The notes beneath the pieces were generated by a model, which saw nothing but the letters and a program-made list of their open reading frames with translations, did no database searches and was not told the origin of the DNA. Of a stretch of DNA of 15,992 nt, positions 6,036 through 13,196 are shown piece by piece; the first letter of the stretch is position 1, and each line of letters opens with the position of its first letter. The stretch spans positions 1 to 15,992 of the forward strand of contig JAEYAG010000205.1 of the NCBI GenBank assembly GCA_023451265.1. The letters run 5' to 3'. Source of the DNA: Actinomycetes bacterium. GTDB taxonomy: Bacteria; Actinomycetota; Actinomycetes; Actinomycetales; Microbacteriaceae. The position numbers and the translations under genes are program-made.

Positions 6036-7391
6036 GTGACGCCACCTGCGACAAGCGGCAACGAGAACGGGCCGGATGACATCGACCTCGGGGTGCTGGA
6101 GACCACCGGCGGGATCGACACGACCCGCATCGGCATCGTCGACGGCGCCACGGCGCAGGTCGATGTGACGCTACCGGCGACGACCGACGAGGACGACCTC
6201 GACGACGACGTCGTGCTGGACGACGACGCGACGTTCGCGGCGGATGTCGCGACGGATGCGGTGGTGGATGCCGACCTGGTCACCGTGACGGAGAGCACGG
6301 CGCCCGCAGCGGCGGCATCCGCGGCGGCGGTGGCGACGGCATCCGCCGGATCGACGTCTCTGGACGCCGACGCGCACGAGCGCCTACGGCCCCGCACGTC
6401 GGAGATTACGCTGCAGTCGCGCCGACTGGGCGACTTCGAGGCGGGACGGGAGAGCAGCGACCTGCTCACCGCCGACCGGCTGCTCGACCCCGCCCACGCG
6501 GTGCGTCCCGAGCCGGAGGGTGCGTGGCGACACCTCGTCTACACGCTGTCGGGACGGCGTCTGAACCTCGGCGACAGCAAGCGGGCGCGCGCCCGCAAGG
6601 AGCTCGACCGGCGGATCGCCGCGCCGCTGCACGGCGGCGCGAAGTTCGTGCCGGTGCTCTCGCGCAAGGGCGGCGTCGGCAAGACGACCGTGACGACGCT
6701 GCTCGGCATGGCGCTGGCCGACGCCCGGGAGGACCGCGTCATCGCGGTCGACGCGAACCCCGACCGCGGCACGCTCGCCGACCGCATCGGCCGCACCAGC
6801 GGCAAGACGGTGCGCGATCTCGTGCGCGCTCAGGCGGACGTCCGCGGCTTCAACGACATCTCCGACATCGTCGCGCGCGACCACACGCGGCTGGACATCC
6901 TGGCATCCGACACCGATCCGCACGTGTCGGAGGCCTTCAGCGACGACGATTACCGCAGCGTCGCCGAGGTCGCCGCGCACTTCTACTCCGTCGTCCTCAC
7001 CGACACCGGCACGGGGATCGTCCACTCCGTCATGGGGGCCACGCTCGAGCGGGCCGACGACATCGTCGTGGTGGCGGGCCTCAGCGTCGACGAGGCGCGG
7101 CTGGCGTCCGAGACGCTGACGTGGCTGGAGACCAACGGCTTCGCCGACCTGGTGCGCCGCGCCGTCGTCGTGCTCAACACCGCACGGCCCGGGGCCGCGC
7201 TGGTGCGCGCCGAGGAGCTCGAGGCGCATTTCGCCAGCCGCGTGCGCACCGTCGTACGCGTGCCGTACGACCCGCACATCGCCTCGGGCAGCGCGATCAC
7301 GTTCCGCGATCTGCAGCCCGAGACGCGCGAGGCGGCGCGCCAGCTCGCCGCGACGCTCGTGGAGGGCCTCCGTCAGCAGGCTGCGGCCTGA
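6036..7391 (+). CDS. MinD/ParA-like ATPase with acidic N-terminal tail (EspI-like)
   Basis: The product is 451 residues in two parts. Residues 1 to about 115 are low-complexity and disordered-looking, rich in Asp, Ala, Thr and Val, with an acidic run near 50-66 (DEDDLDDDVVLDDD). From about 165 there is a basic patch (RRLNLGDSKRARARKELDRR) and then a SIMIBI ATPase. Its deviant Walker A is KGGVGKTT with Lys211 and Lys216, Walker A' is VIAVDANPDRGTLADR, and the Walker B region is VVLTDTGTGI. This layout is common in actinobacterial MinD-like ATPases, including EspI of type VII secretion loci. No esx genes are present here, so a secretion role is not supported. The GTG start has GGAG at 6023-6026, 9 bases upstream. 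The TGA overlaps the ATG of def by one base, so the two are probably coupled. Transcription may start inside the pyc end. Confidence 0.87.
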   Translation: MTPPATSGNENGPDDIDLGVLETTGGIDTTRIGIVDGATAQVDVTLPATTDEDDLDDDVVLDDDATFAADVATDAVVDADLVTVTESTAPAAAASAAAVATASAGSTSLDADAHERLRPRTSEITLQSRRLGDFEAGRESSDLLTADRLLDPAHAVRPEPEGAWRHLVYTLSGRRLNLGDSKRARARKELDRRIAAPLHGGAKFVPVLSRKGGVGKTTVTTLLGMALADAREDRVIAVDANPDRGTLADRIGRTSGKTVRDLVRAQADVRGFNDISDIVARDHTRLDILASDTDPHVSEAFSDDDYRSVAEVAAHFYSVVLTDTGTGIVHSVMGATLERADDIVVVAGLSVDEARLASETLTWLETNGFADLVRRAVVVLNTARPGAALVRAEELEAHFASRVRTVVRVPYDPHIASGSAITFRDLQPETREAARQLAATLVEGLRQQAAA

Positions 7392-7882
7392 TGGCGGTCC
7401 GTCCGATCCGGATCTTCGGCGACCCTGTGCTGCGGGAGCCGTGCGCGCCCATCGAGGTGGTGGACGACGGCATCCGCGCCCTCGTGCAGGACCTCCTGGA
7501 CACGGTGGAGCTGCCGGGACGTGCCGGCGTCGCGGCGCCGCAGATCGGCGTGGGCCTGCGCGCGTTCAGCTACAACATCGACGGCGACATCGGCTACGTG
7601 CTCAACCCGGTGCTGGTGGAGGTCGCCGGCGATCCGGTGCCGATGGGGGAGGGATGCCTGTCTGTCCCCGAACTGTGGCACGAGACCCTCCGCCACCCCT
7701 GGGCGAAGGTCGTCGGCACGGACCTCGAGGGCCGCGAGGTGGTCCTGGAGGGTGACGGACTGCTGGCGCAGGCGCTGCAGCACGAGACCGACCACCTCGA
7801 CGGCATGCTGTACCTGTCGCGGCTGAGCCCTGAGGAGCGCAAGATCGCGATGCGCCGCATCCGCGAGAGCACCTGGTTCTGA
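7391..7882 (+). CDS. def: Peptide deformylase
   Basis: The product is a 163-residue metallo-enzyme that removes the formyl group from the N-terminal methionine of new proteins in the cytosol. All three family motifs are present. Motif I is AGVAAPQIG, with Gln51, and the Gly before Ala45 is displaced by one residue compared with the usual GxGxAAPQ. Motif II is EGCLS, where Cys89 binds the metal. Motif III is QHETDHLDG, where His131 and His135 bind the metal and Glu132 is the catalytic acid/base. Length and motif spacing fit a complete active enzyme. The ATG overlaps the upstream stop as TGATG and no separate Shine-Dalgarno sequence is evident, so translation is probably coupled to the MinD-like gene. 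Other deformylase genes may exist elsewhere in the genome; no fmt gene is adjacent. A strong hairpin follows 33 bp downstream. Confidence 0.95.
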   Translation: MAVRPIRIFGDPVLREPCAPIEVVDDGIRALVQDLLDTVELPGRAGVAAPQIGVGLRAFSYNIDGDIGYVLNPVLVEVAGDPVPMGEGCLSVPELWHETLRHPWAKVVGTDLEGREVVLEGDGLLAQALQHETDHLDGMLYLSRLSPEERKIAMRRIRESTWF

Positions 7883-7915
7883 CCCGCGGCGGCGTGCCGG
7901 TCGGATGCCGCGCCG

Positions 7916-7977
7916 CGCTCATCCGTCGCAAAGCGCGCTTACCGGTGGGTATAGCCGCGTTTCGCGACGGATGAGCG
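7916..7977. repeat. 62-nt near-perfect hairpin between convergent def and fadD
   Basis: The left arm (7916-7943) and right arm (7948-7977) are inverted copies enclosing a 4-nt loop (GGTG). The outer block CATCCGTCGC and its complement pair perfectly; the inner part has a few mismatches and two extra bases on the right. The stem is about 28 bp. It sits between two converging genes, lacks a clear U-tract and is much longer than a simple terminator. It may work as a bidirectional terminator or be a member of a dispersed palindromic repeat family. Confidence 0.75.
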
Positions 7978-8007
7978 AGCGCTGAGGCGAGGGATGCCGG
8001 GGCGGCG

Positions 8008-9855
8008 TCAGCCGCCGAGCGCGACGTTCGTGGTGTTGACGGGCACGTCGTAGAGCTCGTCCACGGCATCCGCGAAGTCCTGCATGATGACGTTGCGCTT
8101 GATGCTGAGCTTCGGCGTCAGGTGCCCGCTCGCCTCGGTCCACTCGGTGTCGAGGATCGTGAACTTGCGGATCGACTCCGCCCGCGACACGCTCTTGTTC
8201 GCGATGTCGATGGCCCGCTGCACCTCTTCGCGCACCTTGGGGTTCGCGGCGGCATCCTTCAGCGACATGTCACCGGGCAGGCCGTTGTTCGCCAGCCAGG
8301 CCGGCAGCATCTCCGGGTCGAGGGTGATCAGCGCCGCGATGAACGGCTTCTGGTCGCCGACGACCACGACCTGGCCGACGATCGGGTTCGCCCGGATCGG
8401 GTCCTCGAGCACCGCCGGGGCGACGTTCTTGCCTCCCGCGGTGACGATGATCTCCTTCTTGCGTCCGGTGATCGTCAGGAAGCCCTCGTCGTCGAACGAG
8501 CCGATGTCGCCGGTGCGGAACCAGTCGCCGTCGAACGCCGCGGCGGTCGCCTCGGGGTTGCGCCAGTACTCCTTGAACACGTTGATGCCGCGGACCTCGA
8601 TCTCGCCGTCCTCGGCCAGGCGCACGCCGACACCCGGAAGCACCGGGCCCACCGTGCCGATCTTCGACTTCTTCGCGAGGTTCACCGTCGCCGGCGCCGT
8701 CGTCTCGGTGAGGCCGTAGCCCTCCAGGATCGTCACGCCGAGGCTGTGGAAGAAGTGGCCGAGGCGCGGGCCCAGTGGCGCCGAACCCGACACGGCGTAC
8801 GTCACGCGGCCGCCCATGGCCTCGCGCAGCTTGCCGTAGACGAGCTTGTCGAACAGGGCGAACTTGATGCGGGTGCCCAGCGGCACCTTCTTGCCCTCCT
8901 GCAGCAGGCGGGAGTGCTCGATGGCGGTGTGGGCGGCGGCGCGGAAGATCTTGCCCTTGCCGCCGGCCTCGGCCTTCTGCTCGGCGGAGTTGTAGACCTT
9001 CTCGAACACACGCGGCACGGCCAGCAGGAACGTCGGCTTGAACGAGCCCAGCGCGGGCAGCAGCTGCTTGGTGTCGGGCTGGTGCCCGGTCTTGACGCCG
9101 GCGTGGACGTTCAGGATCGAGATGAACCGCGCGAACACGTGGGCCGTCGTGATGAACAGCAGCGTCGACGCGCCGGGGGTCTGCACGACCTCCTCGAGCG
9201 CCTTGGCCGAGTTGCGGGACAGCTCCACGAAGTTGCGGTGCGTGAGGACGCAGCCCTTGGGGCGGCCGGTCGAGCCGGAGGTGTAGATCAGCGTGGCGAT
9301 GTCGGCCGCGACGGCGAGGCTGCGACGGCGTTCGATCTCGTCGTCGCCGATCTCGGCACCGGCGGCGCGCAGGGTGTCGAGGTCGCCGGACGCCATCGTC
9401 CACACCTCGCGGATCAGCGGCACGTCCGAGCGGATCTCGGCGATGCGCGCGGCGTGCTCGGCCGACTCGGCGATGATCGCGACGGCGCCCGAGTCCGACA
9501 GGATCCAGCTGATCTGCGACGCGGAGCTCGTCTCGTAGACGGGAACCATGACGGCCCCGGCGAAGAAGAGCGCGAAGTCGACCAGCGTCCACTCGTACGT
9601 CGTGCGCGCGATGAACGCGACCTTATCGCCCGGGGCGATGCCCGCGGCGGCGAAGCCCTTGGCCAGCGCGATGACCTCGCGCTGGAACTCCGCGGCGGTG
9701 ATGTCCCGCCATCCGGGGCCCCCCGCGGCGGTGTCGGGCACCGCGAACAGCGGCAGCGACGGGGTCGCCTTGACACGCTCGACCAGCAGGTCGGCGATGT
9801 TCGCCTGCGGGTCGGCGGGGATCACGGCGGGGACTTCGAACTGGACGGCGCTCAT
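8008..9855 (-). CDS. fadD: Long-chain fatty-acid-CoA ligase (FadD15-like)
   Basis: The product is a 615-residue ANL-superfamily adenylating enzyme expected to activate fatty acids to acyl-CoA through an acyl-AMP intermediate. The ATP loop is YTSGSTGRPK at 191-200. The A5 motif is YGLTETTAP at 380-388. WFRTGD at 445-450 and GRKKEIIVTAGGKNVAP at 464-480 form the A7/A8 hinge. The C-terminal lysine motif LTPKLSIKR at 579-587 supplies the adenylation lysine. Length and the inserted segment near 280-340 fit the long-chain (FACL/FadD15) group rather than short acetyl-CoA synthetases. There is no signal peptide or membrane span. The ATG at 9855 is supported by AAGGAG (complement of 9865-9870) nine bases upstream. 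It is divergent from the glucokinase gene, and in mycobacteria the similar fadD15 also lies near an acyltransferase, aroG and pknL. The exact chain-length preference cannot be read from the sequence. Confidence 0.93.
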   Translation of the reverse strand: MSAVQFEVPAVIPADPQANIADLLVERVKATPSLPLFAVPDTAAGGPGWRDITAAEFQREVIALAKGFAAAGIAPGDKVAFIARTTYEWTLVDFALFFAGAVMVPVYETSSASQISWILSDSGAVAIIAESAEHAARIAEIRSDVPLIREVWTMASGDLDTLRAAGAEIGDDEIERRRSLAVAADIATLIYTSGSTGRPKGCVLTHRNFVELSRNSAKALEEVVQTPGASTLLFITTAHVFARFISILNVHAGVKTGHQPDTKQLLPALGSFKPTFLLAVPRVFEKVYNSAEQKAEAGGKGKIFRAAAHTAIEHSRLLQEGKKVPLGTRIKFALFDKLVYGKLREAMGGRVTYAVSGSAPLGPRLGHFFHSLGVTILEGYGLTETTAPATVNLAKKSKIGTVGPVLPGVGVRLAEDGEIEVRGINVFKEYWRNPEATAAAFDGDWFRTGDIGSFDDEGFLTITGRKKEIIVTAGGKNVAPAVLEDPIRANPIVGQVVVVGDQKPFIAALITLDPEMLPAWLANNGLPGDMSLKDAAANPKVREEVQRAIDIANKSVSRAESIRKFTILDTEWTEASGHLTPKLSIKRNVIMQDFADAVDELYDVPVNTTNVALGG

Positions 9856-9907
9856 GGGCGGCAACTCCTTCGGTACCGGGTGGCGTCGGGCGTGACGGCT
9901 GACATCG

Positions 9908-9935
9908 AGTCTAACTGTTGGTGACACTCAGTCCC
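9908..9935 (-). promoter_or_regulatory. Candidate fadD promoter with GGGACTG box
   Basis: On the minus strand TAGACT (complement of 9908-9913) is a -10 match, and GGGACTG (complement of 9929-9935) lies 15 bases upstream of it. No TTGACA-like -35 is present. The leader would be about 45 nt and includes the AAGGAG ribosome site. Confidence 0.45.
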
Positions 9936-9976
9936 GCTGCGCGCGAGGACGGCTATGCACGGTCCACGCGCCCGGT

Positions 9977-10001
9977 GGGACTGTGCCCTCCACACTAGAC
10001 T
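9977..10001 (+). promoter_or_regulatory. Candidate glucokinase promoter with GGGACTG box
   Basis: TAGACT (9996-10001) is a -10 match, and GGGACTG (9977-9983) sits 12 bases upstream in the same relative orientation as in the divergent fadD promoter. The -35 is weak. The predicted start near 10008 leaves a leader of about 34 nt with the ribosome site GGGAGGGA at 10029-10036. Confidence 0.45.
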
Positions 10002-10041
10002 CTCGGATGCCGTTCCGTGCGGGACGGCGGGAGGGAGTGCC

Positions 10042-10980
10042 GTGCTGAACGTCGGCATCGACATCGGCGGAACCAAGATCGCCGGAGGGGTCGTCGGCAC
10101 CGACGGGACCATCGTCGAGCGGCTCCGCGTTCCCACCCCGACCGACACCGGCGCGCTCGCGGACGCCGTCGCCGACATGGTGCGCGAGCTGGCCTCGCGC
10201 CACGACGTCCACGCCGTCGGCGTCGCCGCGGCCGGCTTCATCGACCGCACGCGCTCGGTCATGCTGCACGCGCCCAACATCGACTGGAACAACGTGCCGC
10301 TGCGTGCCCAGTTCGAGCAGCGCATCGGGCGCCCTGTCACCCTCGAGAACGACGCCAACGCCGCCGGCTGGGGCGAGTACCGCTTCGGCGCCGGGCGCGG
10401 CTCGGTCGACATGGTCATGGTCACCCTCGGCACTGGCGTGGGCGGCGCGGTCATCACCGACGGGTCCCTGCTCATCGGCGCGAACGGCAGCGCCGCCGAG
10501 CTCGGACATCTGCGCTTCGTGCGCGGCGGCCGCCCCTGCGGGTGCGGACAGAACGGATGCCTCGAGCAGTACGCCTCGGGCCGCGCCCTGCAGCGCGAAC
10601 TCAGCGACATCGCCGACGCCGGCGGCATCGGCGACCGCCTGGCCGCGCACCGCACGCCCGACGGCGTCGTGCACGGCGCGGATCTCGCGATGCTGCTGGC
10701 CGAAGAGGATGCCGGTGCGCTCGAGGCCGTGCGCCGCGTCGCGACCGCGCTTGGCGAGGCCTGCGGCGCGTTCCAGGCTGTGCTCGACCCCGAGCTGTAC
10801 GTCATCGGGGGTGGCGTCGCCGACCTCGGCGAGGTGCTGCTGGAGCCGACCCGCCTGGCCTACGAGACGTCGCTGCCCGGCTTCGGCGAGCGGCCCACGG
10901 CGCGCTTCGTCACCGCGAGCCTCGGCAACGACGCCGGACTCGTGGGCGTCGCCGATCTGGCGGGGCTCCGCAGCGCGTGA
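10042..10980 (+). CDS. glk: ROK-family glucokinase
   Basis: The product is a 312-residue ROK kinase expected to phosphorylate glucose to glucose-6-phosphate with ATP in the cytosol. The N-terminal phosphate-binding loop is NVGIDIGGTKIAGG. Asp104 in LENDANAA is the catalytic base, and GTGVGGAVI is the second phosphate loop. The ROK zinc site consists of His156 in AELGHLRF with Cys166, Cys168 and Cys173 in CGCGQNGCLEQYASG. No DNA-binding domain precedes the kinase, so it is an enzyme rather than a ROK repressor. The GTG at 10042 is preferred because GGGAGGGA lies 5 bases upstream and the protein starts right at the first strand; the nearby ATG at 10008 is out of frame. The next gene begins 31 bp downstream and is probably cotranscribed. 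Whether the phosphate donor is only ATP or also polyphosphate cannot be told from the sequence; the polyphosphate-kinase signature was not recognised. Confidence 0.93.
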   Translation: MLNVGIDIGGTKIAGGVVGTDGTIVERLRVPTPTDTGALADAVADMVRELASRHDVHAVGVAAAGFIDRTRSVMLHAPNIDWNNVPLRAQFEQRIGRPVTLENDANAAGWGEYRFGAGRGSVDMVMVTLGTGVGGAVITDGSLLIGANGSAAELGHLRFVRGGRPCGCGQNGCLEQYASGRALQRELSDIADAGGIGDRLAAHRTPDGVVHGADLAMLLAEEDAGALEAVRRVATALGEACGAFQAVLDPELYVIGGGVADLGEVLLEPTRLAYETSLPGFGERPTARFVTASLGNDAGLVGVADLAGLRSA

Positions 10981-11011
10981 GCGCACGGCAGGGGATGCGG
11001 GGGAGCGCCTG

Positions 11012-11692
11012 ATGTTCTACTGGTTCATGAAGTACATCGTGATCGGGCCCATCGTGAAGGCGATCTTCCGGCCCTGGATCGTCGGACGCGGCAACGTCCC
11101 GGCATCCGGAGCGGCGATCCTCGCCTCCAACCATCTGTCCGTGAGCGACTCGATCTTCCTGCCGCTGATGATCGACCGGCCGATGAGCTTCCTCGCCAAG
11201 AGCGACTACTTCACCGGGAAGGGCCTCTCGGGCTGGTCGACGCGCATGTTCATGAAGGCGACGGGGCAGATCCCCATCGACCGCACCGGCGGCAAGGCGT
11301 CGGAGGACTCCCTCAACACGGGGCTGCAGGTGCTGGGTCGCGGCGACCTGCTCGGCATCTACCCGGAGGGCACGCGCAGCCCCGACGGCAAGCTCTACCG
11401 CGGTCGCACGGGTCTTGCGCGCATGGCGTTGGAGGCCCGCGTGCCGGTGATCCCGGTCGTCATGGTCGGCACCGACGACATCATGCCGATCGGCCGCTCC
11501 ATCCCGCGGATCGGTCGCGTCGGCATGGTCATCGGCGAGCCGCTGGACTTCTCGCGCTTTCAGGGGATGGAGTCCGACCGCTACGTGCTGCGGTCGGTCA
11601 CCGACGAGATCATGGTCGCGCTGCAGCGGCTCGGCGAGCAGCAGTACGACGACGTGTACGCGTCGACCGTGAAGGACCGCGCGAAGGCCTGA
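11012..11692 (+). CDS. 1-acyl-glycerol-3-phosphate acyltransferase (PlsC family)
   Basis: The product is a 226-residue lysophospholipid acyltransferase acting at the inner membrane surface. The four family motifs are visible. Motif I is NHLSVSD, giving the catalytic His41-x4-Asp46. Motif II is around FMKATGQIPIDRTGG (79-93). Motif III is YPEGTRS (116-122), the phosphate-binding site. Motif IV is VPVIPVVMVGT. The N-terminal residues FYWFMKYIVIGPIVKAIF are hydrophobic and probably anchor the protein in the membrane. The family transfers an acyl group from acyl-CoA or acyl-ACP to lysophosphatidate. Being next to fadD suggests a shared acyl supply, but the exact acceptor could also be a glycolipid precursor. 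ATG 11012 has GGGGGAG (10998-11004) 7 bases upstream. It lies 31 bp after glk on the same strand, likely in the same transcript. The last 20 residues are charged and variable. Confidence 0.92.
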   Translation: MFYWFMKYIVIGPIVKAIFRPWIVGRGNVPASGAAILASNHLSVSDSIFLPLMIDRPMSFLAKSDYFTGKGLSGWSTRMFMKATGQIPIDRTGGKASEDSLNTGLQVLGRGDLLGIYPEGTRSPDGKLYRGRTGLARMALEARVPVIPVVMVGTDDIMPIGRSIPRIGRVGMVIGEPLDFSRFQGMESDRYVLRSVTDEIMVALQRLGEQQYDDVYASTVKDRAKA

Positions 11693-11700
11693 TCGGCGGC

Positions 11701-11714
11701 ATGCGAACCCGCAT
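11701..11714 (+). terminator. Small hairpin after the acyltransferase gene
   Basis: ATGCG and CGCAT form a perfect 5-bp stem with the 4-nt loop AACC, and GG/CC can extend it past one bulged base. It lies 8 bp after the stop codon with no U-tract. The rest of the 90-bp gap holds only the aroG -10 element. Confidence 0.22.
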
Positions 11715-11770
11715 CCGACCCGGCATCCGGCGCGGCTTCCGAACCGGCGATCGTGGTCACCGCGCGCCAC

Positions 11771-11776
11771 TAGACT
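11771..11776 (+). promoter_or_regulatory. aroG -10 element, leaderless start predicted
   Basis: TAGACT ends exactly 6 bases before ATG 11783. The normal distance from a -10 to the first transcribed base puts the start on the A of the ATG, so the mRNA is predicted to be leaderless. No Shine-Dalgarno sequence is present, which agrees with this. Confidence 0.55.
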
Positions 11777-11782
11777 GAGCGG

Positions 11783-13120
11783 ATGCCCTCCCTGCACGCC
11801 GACCTGGATCACTGGCGCTCGCTCCCGATCAAGCAGCAGCCGTCCTGGCCCGACGCGGATGCCGTCGCCGCCGTCTCGGACGAGCTCGCGACCCTGCCGC
11901 CGCTGGTGTTCGCCGGCGAGGTGGACAACCTGCGCGAGCGGCTCGCGCGCGCCGCGGCCGGGCAGGCGTTCCTGCTGCAGGGCGGCGACTGCGCCGAGAC
12001 GTTCGCGGGAGCGACGGCCGAGCAGATCCGCAACCGCATCAAGACGGTGCTGCAGATGGCGGTCGTCCTCACCTACGGCGCGTCGATGCCCGTCGTGAAG
12101 ATGGGCCGCATGGCGGGACAGTTCGCCAAGCCCCGCTCGAGCGACACCGAGACGCGCGGCGATGTGACGCTGCCGGCCTACCGGGGCGACATCGTCAACG
12201 GCTACGACTTCACCGAGGCCTCGCGCACGGCCGACCCGCAGCGGCTGCTGAAGGGGTACCACACCGCGGCATCCACCATCAATCTCATCCGCGCCTTCAC
12301 GCAGGGCGGTTTCGCGGACCTCCGCGAGGTGCACTCCTGGAACAAGGGCTTCGCGCAGAACCCCGCCAACCAGCAGTACGAGCGCCTCGCGACCGAGATC
12401 GACCGCGCGATCAAGTTCATGGAGGCCGCCGGTGCGGACTTCGACGAGCTCAAGCGCGTCGAGTTCTACACCGGGCACGAAGGCCTGCTGATGGACTACG
12501 AGCGCCCGATGACCCGCATCGACTCGCGCACGCTCACCCCCTACAACACGTCGGCGCACTTCCTGTGGATCGGGGAGCGCACGCGCGAGCTCGACGGCGC
12601 GCACGTGGACTACTTCTCCAAGATCCGCAACCCCATCGGCGTCAAGCTCGGCCCCACGACCTCGCCCGAGACGGCGCTCGAGCTGATCGACAAGCTCGAC
12701 CCCGAGCGCGAGCCCGGCCGCCTGACGTTCATCACGCGCATGGGCGCCGGCAAGATCCGCGACGCCCTGCCGCCGTTGCTTCAGGCGGTGAAGGATGCCG
12801 GGGTGACCCCGCTCTGGGTCACCGACCCCATGCACGGCAACGGCATCACGACGCCGACGGGCTACAAGACCCGCCGTTTCGACGACGTGGTCGACGAGGT
12901 GCGCGGATTCTTCGAGGCGCACCGCGCCGTGGGGACCTTCCCCGGCGGCATCCACGTCGAGCTCACCGGAGACGACGTCACGGACTGCCTGGGCGGCAGC
13001 GAGCAGATCGACGAGGCCACCCTCGCGACCCGCTACGAGAGCCTGTGCGACCCGCGGCTGAATCACATGCAGTCACTCGAGCTCGCCTTCCTCGTCGCCG
13101 AAGAGCTCGAGAAGCGCTGA
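11783..13120 (+). CDS. aroG: 3-deoxy-7-phosphoheptulonate synthase, class II (DAHP synthase)
   Basis: The product is a 445-residue enzyme of the plant-type (class II) DAHP synthase family. It joins phosphoenolpyruvate and erythrose-4-phosphate in the first step of the shikimate pathway. Landmarks are QGGDCAETF with metal-ligand Cys70, then KMGRMAGQFAKPRS, then YRGDIVNGYDF, and the PEP site around FITRMGAGKIRDALPP. WVTDPMHGN carries the metal-ligand His, and GGIHVELTGDDVTDCLGG carries Glu. The C-terminal CDPRLNHMQSLELAF includes the Asp ligand. It is slightly shorter than the 462-residue Mycobacterium tuberculosis enzyme, mainly at the N-terminus. The ATG is fixed by the leaderless promoter just upstream; no other in-frame start fits. 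In mycobacteria this enzyme binds and activates chorismate mutase and is feedback-regulated by aromatic amino acids; the same is plausible here. It is convergent with the PASTA kinase gene. Confidence 0.96.
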   Translation: MPSLHADLDHWRSLPIKQQPSWPDADAVAAVSDELATLPPLVFAGEVDNLRERLARAAAGQAFLLQGGDCAETFAGATAEQIRNRIKTVLQMAVVLTYGASMPVVKMGRMAGQFAKPRSSDTETRGDVTLPAYRGDIVNGYDFTEASRTADPQRLLKGYHTAASTINLIRAFTQGGFADLREVHSWNKGFAQNPANQQYERLATEIDRAIKFMEAAGADFDELKRVEFYTGHEGLLMDYERPMTRIDSRTLTPYNTSAHFLWIGERTRELDGAHVDYFSKIRNPIGVKLGPTTSPETALELIDKLDPEREPGRLTFITRMGAGKIRDALPPLLQAVKDAGVTPLWVTDPMHGNGITTPTGYKTRRFDDVVDEVRGFFEAHRAVGTFPGGIHVELTGDDVTDCLGGSEQIDEATLATRYESLCDPRLNHMQSLELAFLVAEELEKR

Positions 13121-13124
13121 CCCG

Positions 13125-13177
13125 CCCGGTCGGGGTGCACGCAGCATCCCTCCCGCGTGGCGCGATGCCCCGACGGG
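13125..13177. terminator. Possible bidirectional hairpin between aroG and the kinase gene
   Basis: GTCGGGG (13129-13135) pairs with CCCCGAC (13168-13174), and CCC with GGG outside it after a one-base bulge, around a loop of about 30 nt. It lies in the 76-bp gap between two converging genes. The loop is long and there is no U-tract, so confidence is low. Confidence 0.28.
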
Positions 13178-13196
13178 TATCCGGGAAGCGTCCCGA

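Noticed and set aside
6036..7391. Type VII secretion (ESX) locus based on the EspI-like ATPase
   Set aside because: No WxG100, EccC, EccB/D/E or mycosin genes in the window; the layout alone does not indicate a secretion system.
8122..9924. 600-codon plus-strand open frame opposite fadD
   Set aside because: Low-complexity shadow of the fadD gene; no ribosome site, no domain, and it covers the fadD promoter.
10005..10011. ATG at 10008 as the glucokinase start
   Set aside because: It is out of frame with the ROK domain; GTG 10042 has a strong ribosome site and begins at the first strand of the fold.
10910..13066. 718-codon minus-strand open frame across the acyltransferase and aroG
   Set aside because: Antisense high-GC artefact; it runs through two conserved enzymes and their gap.
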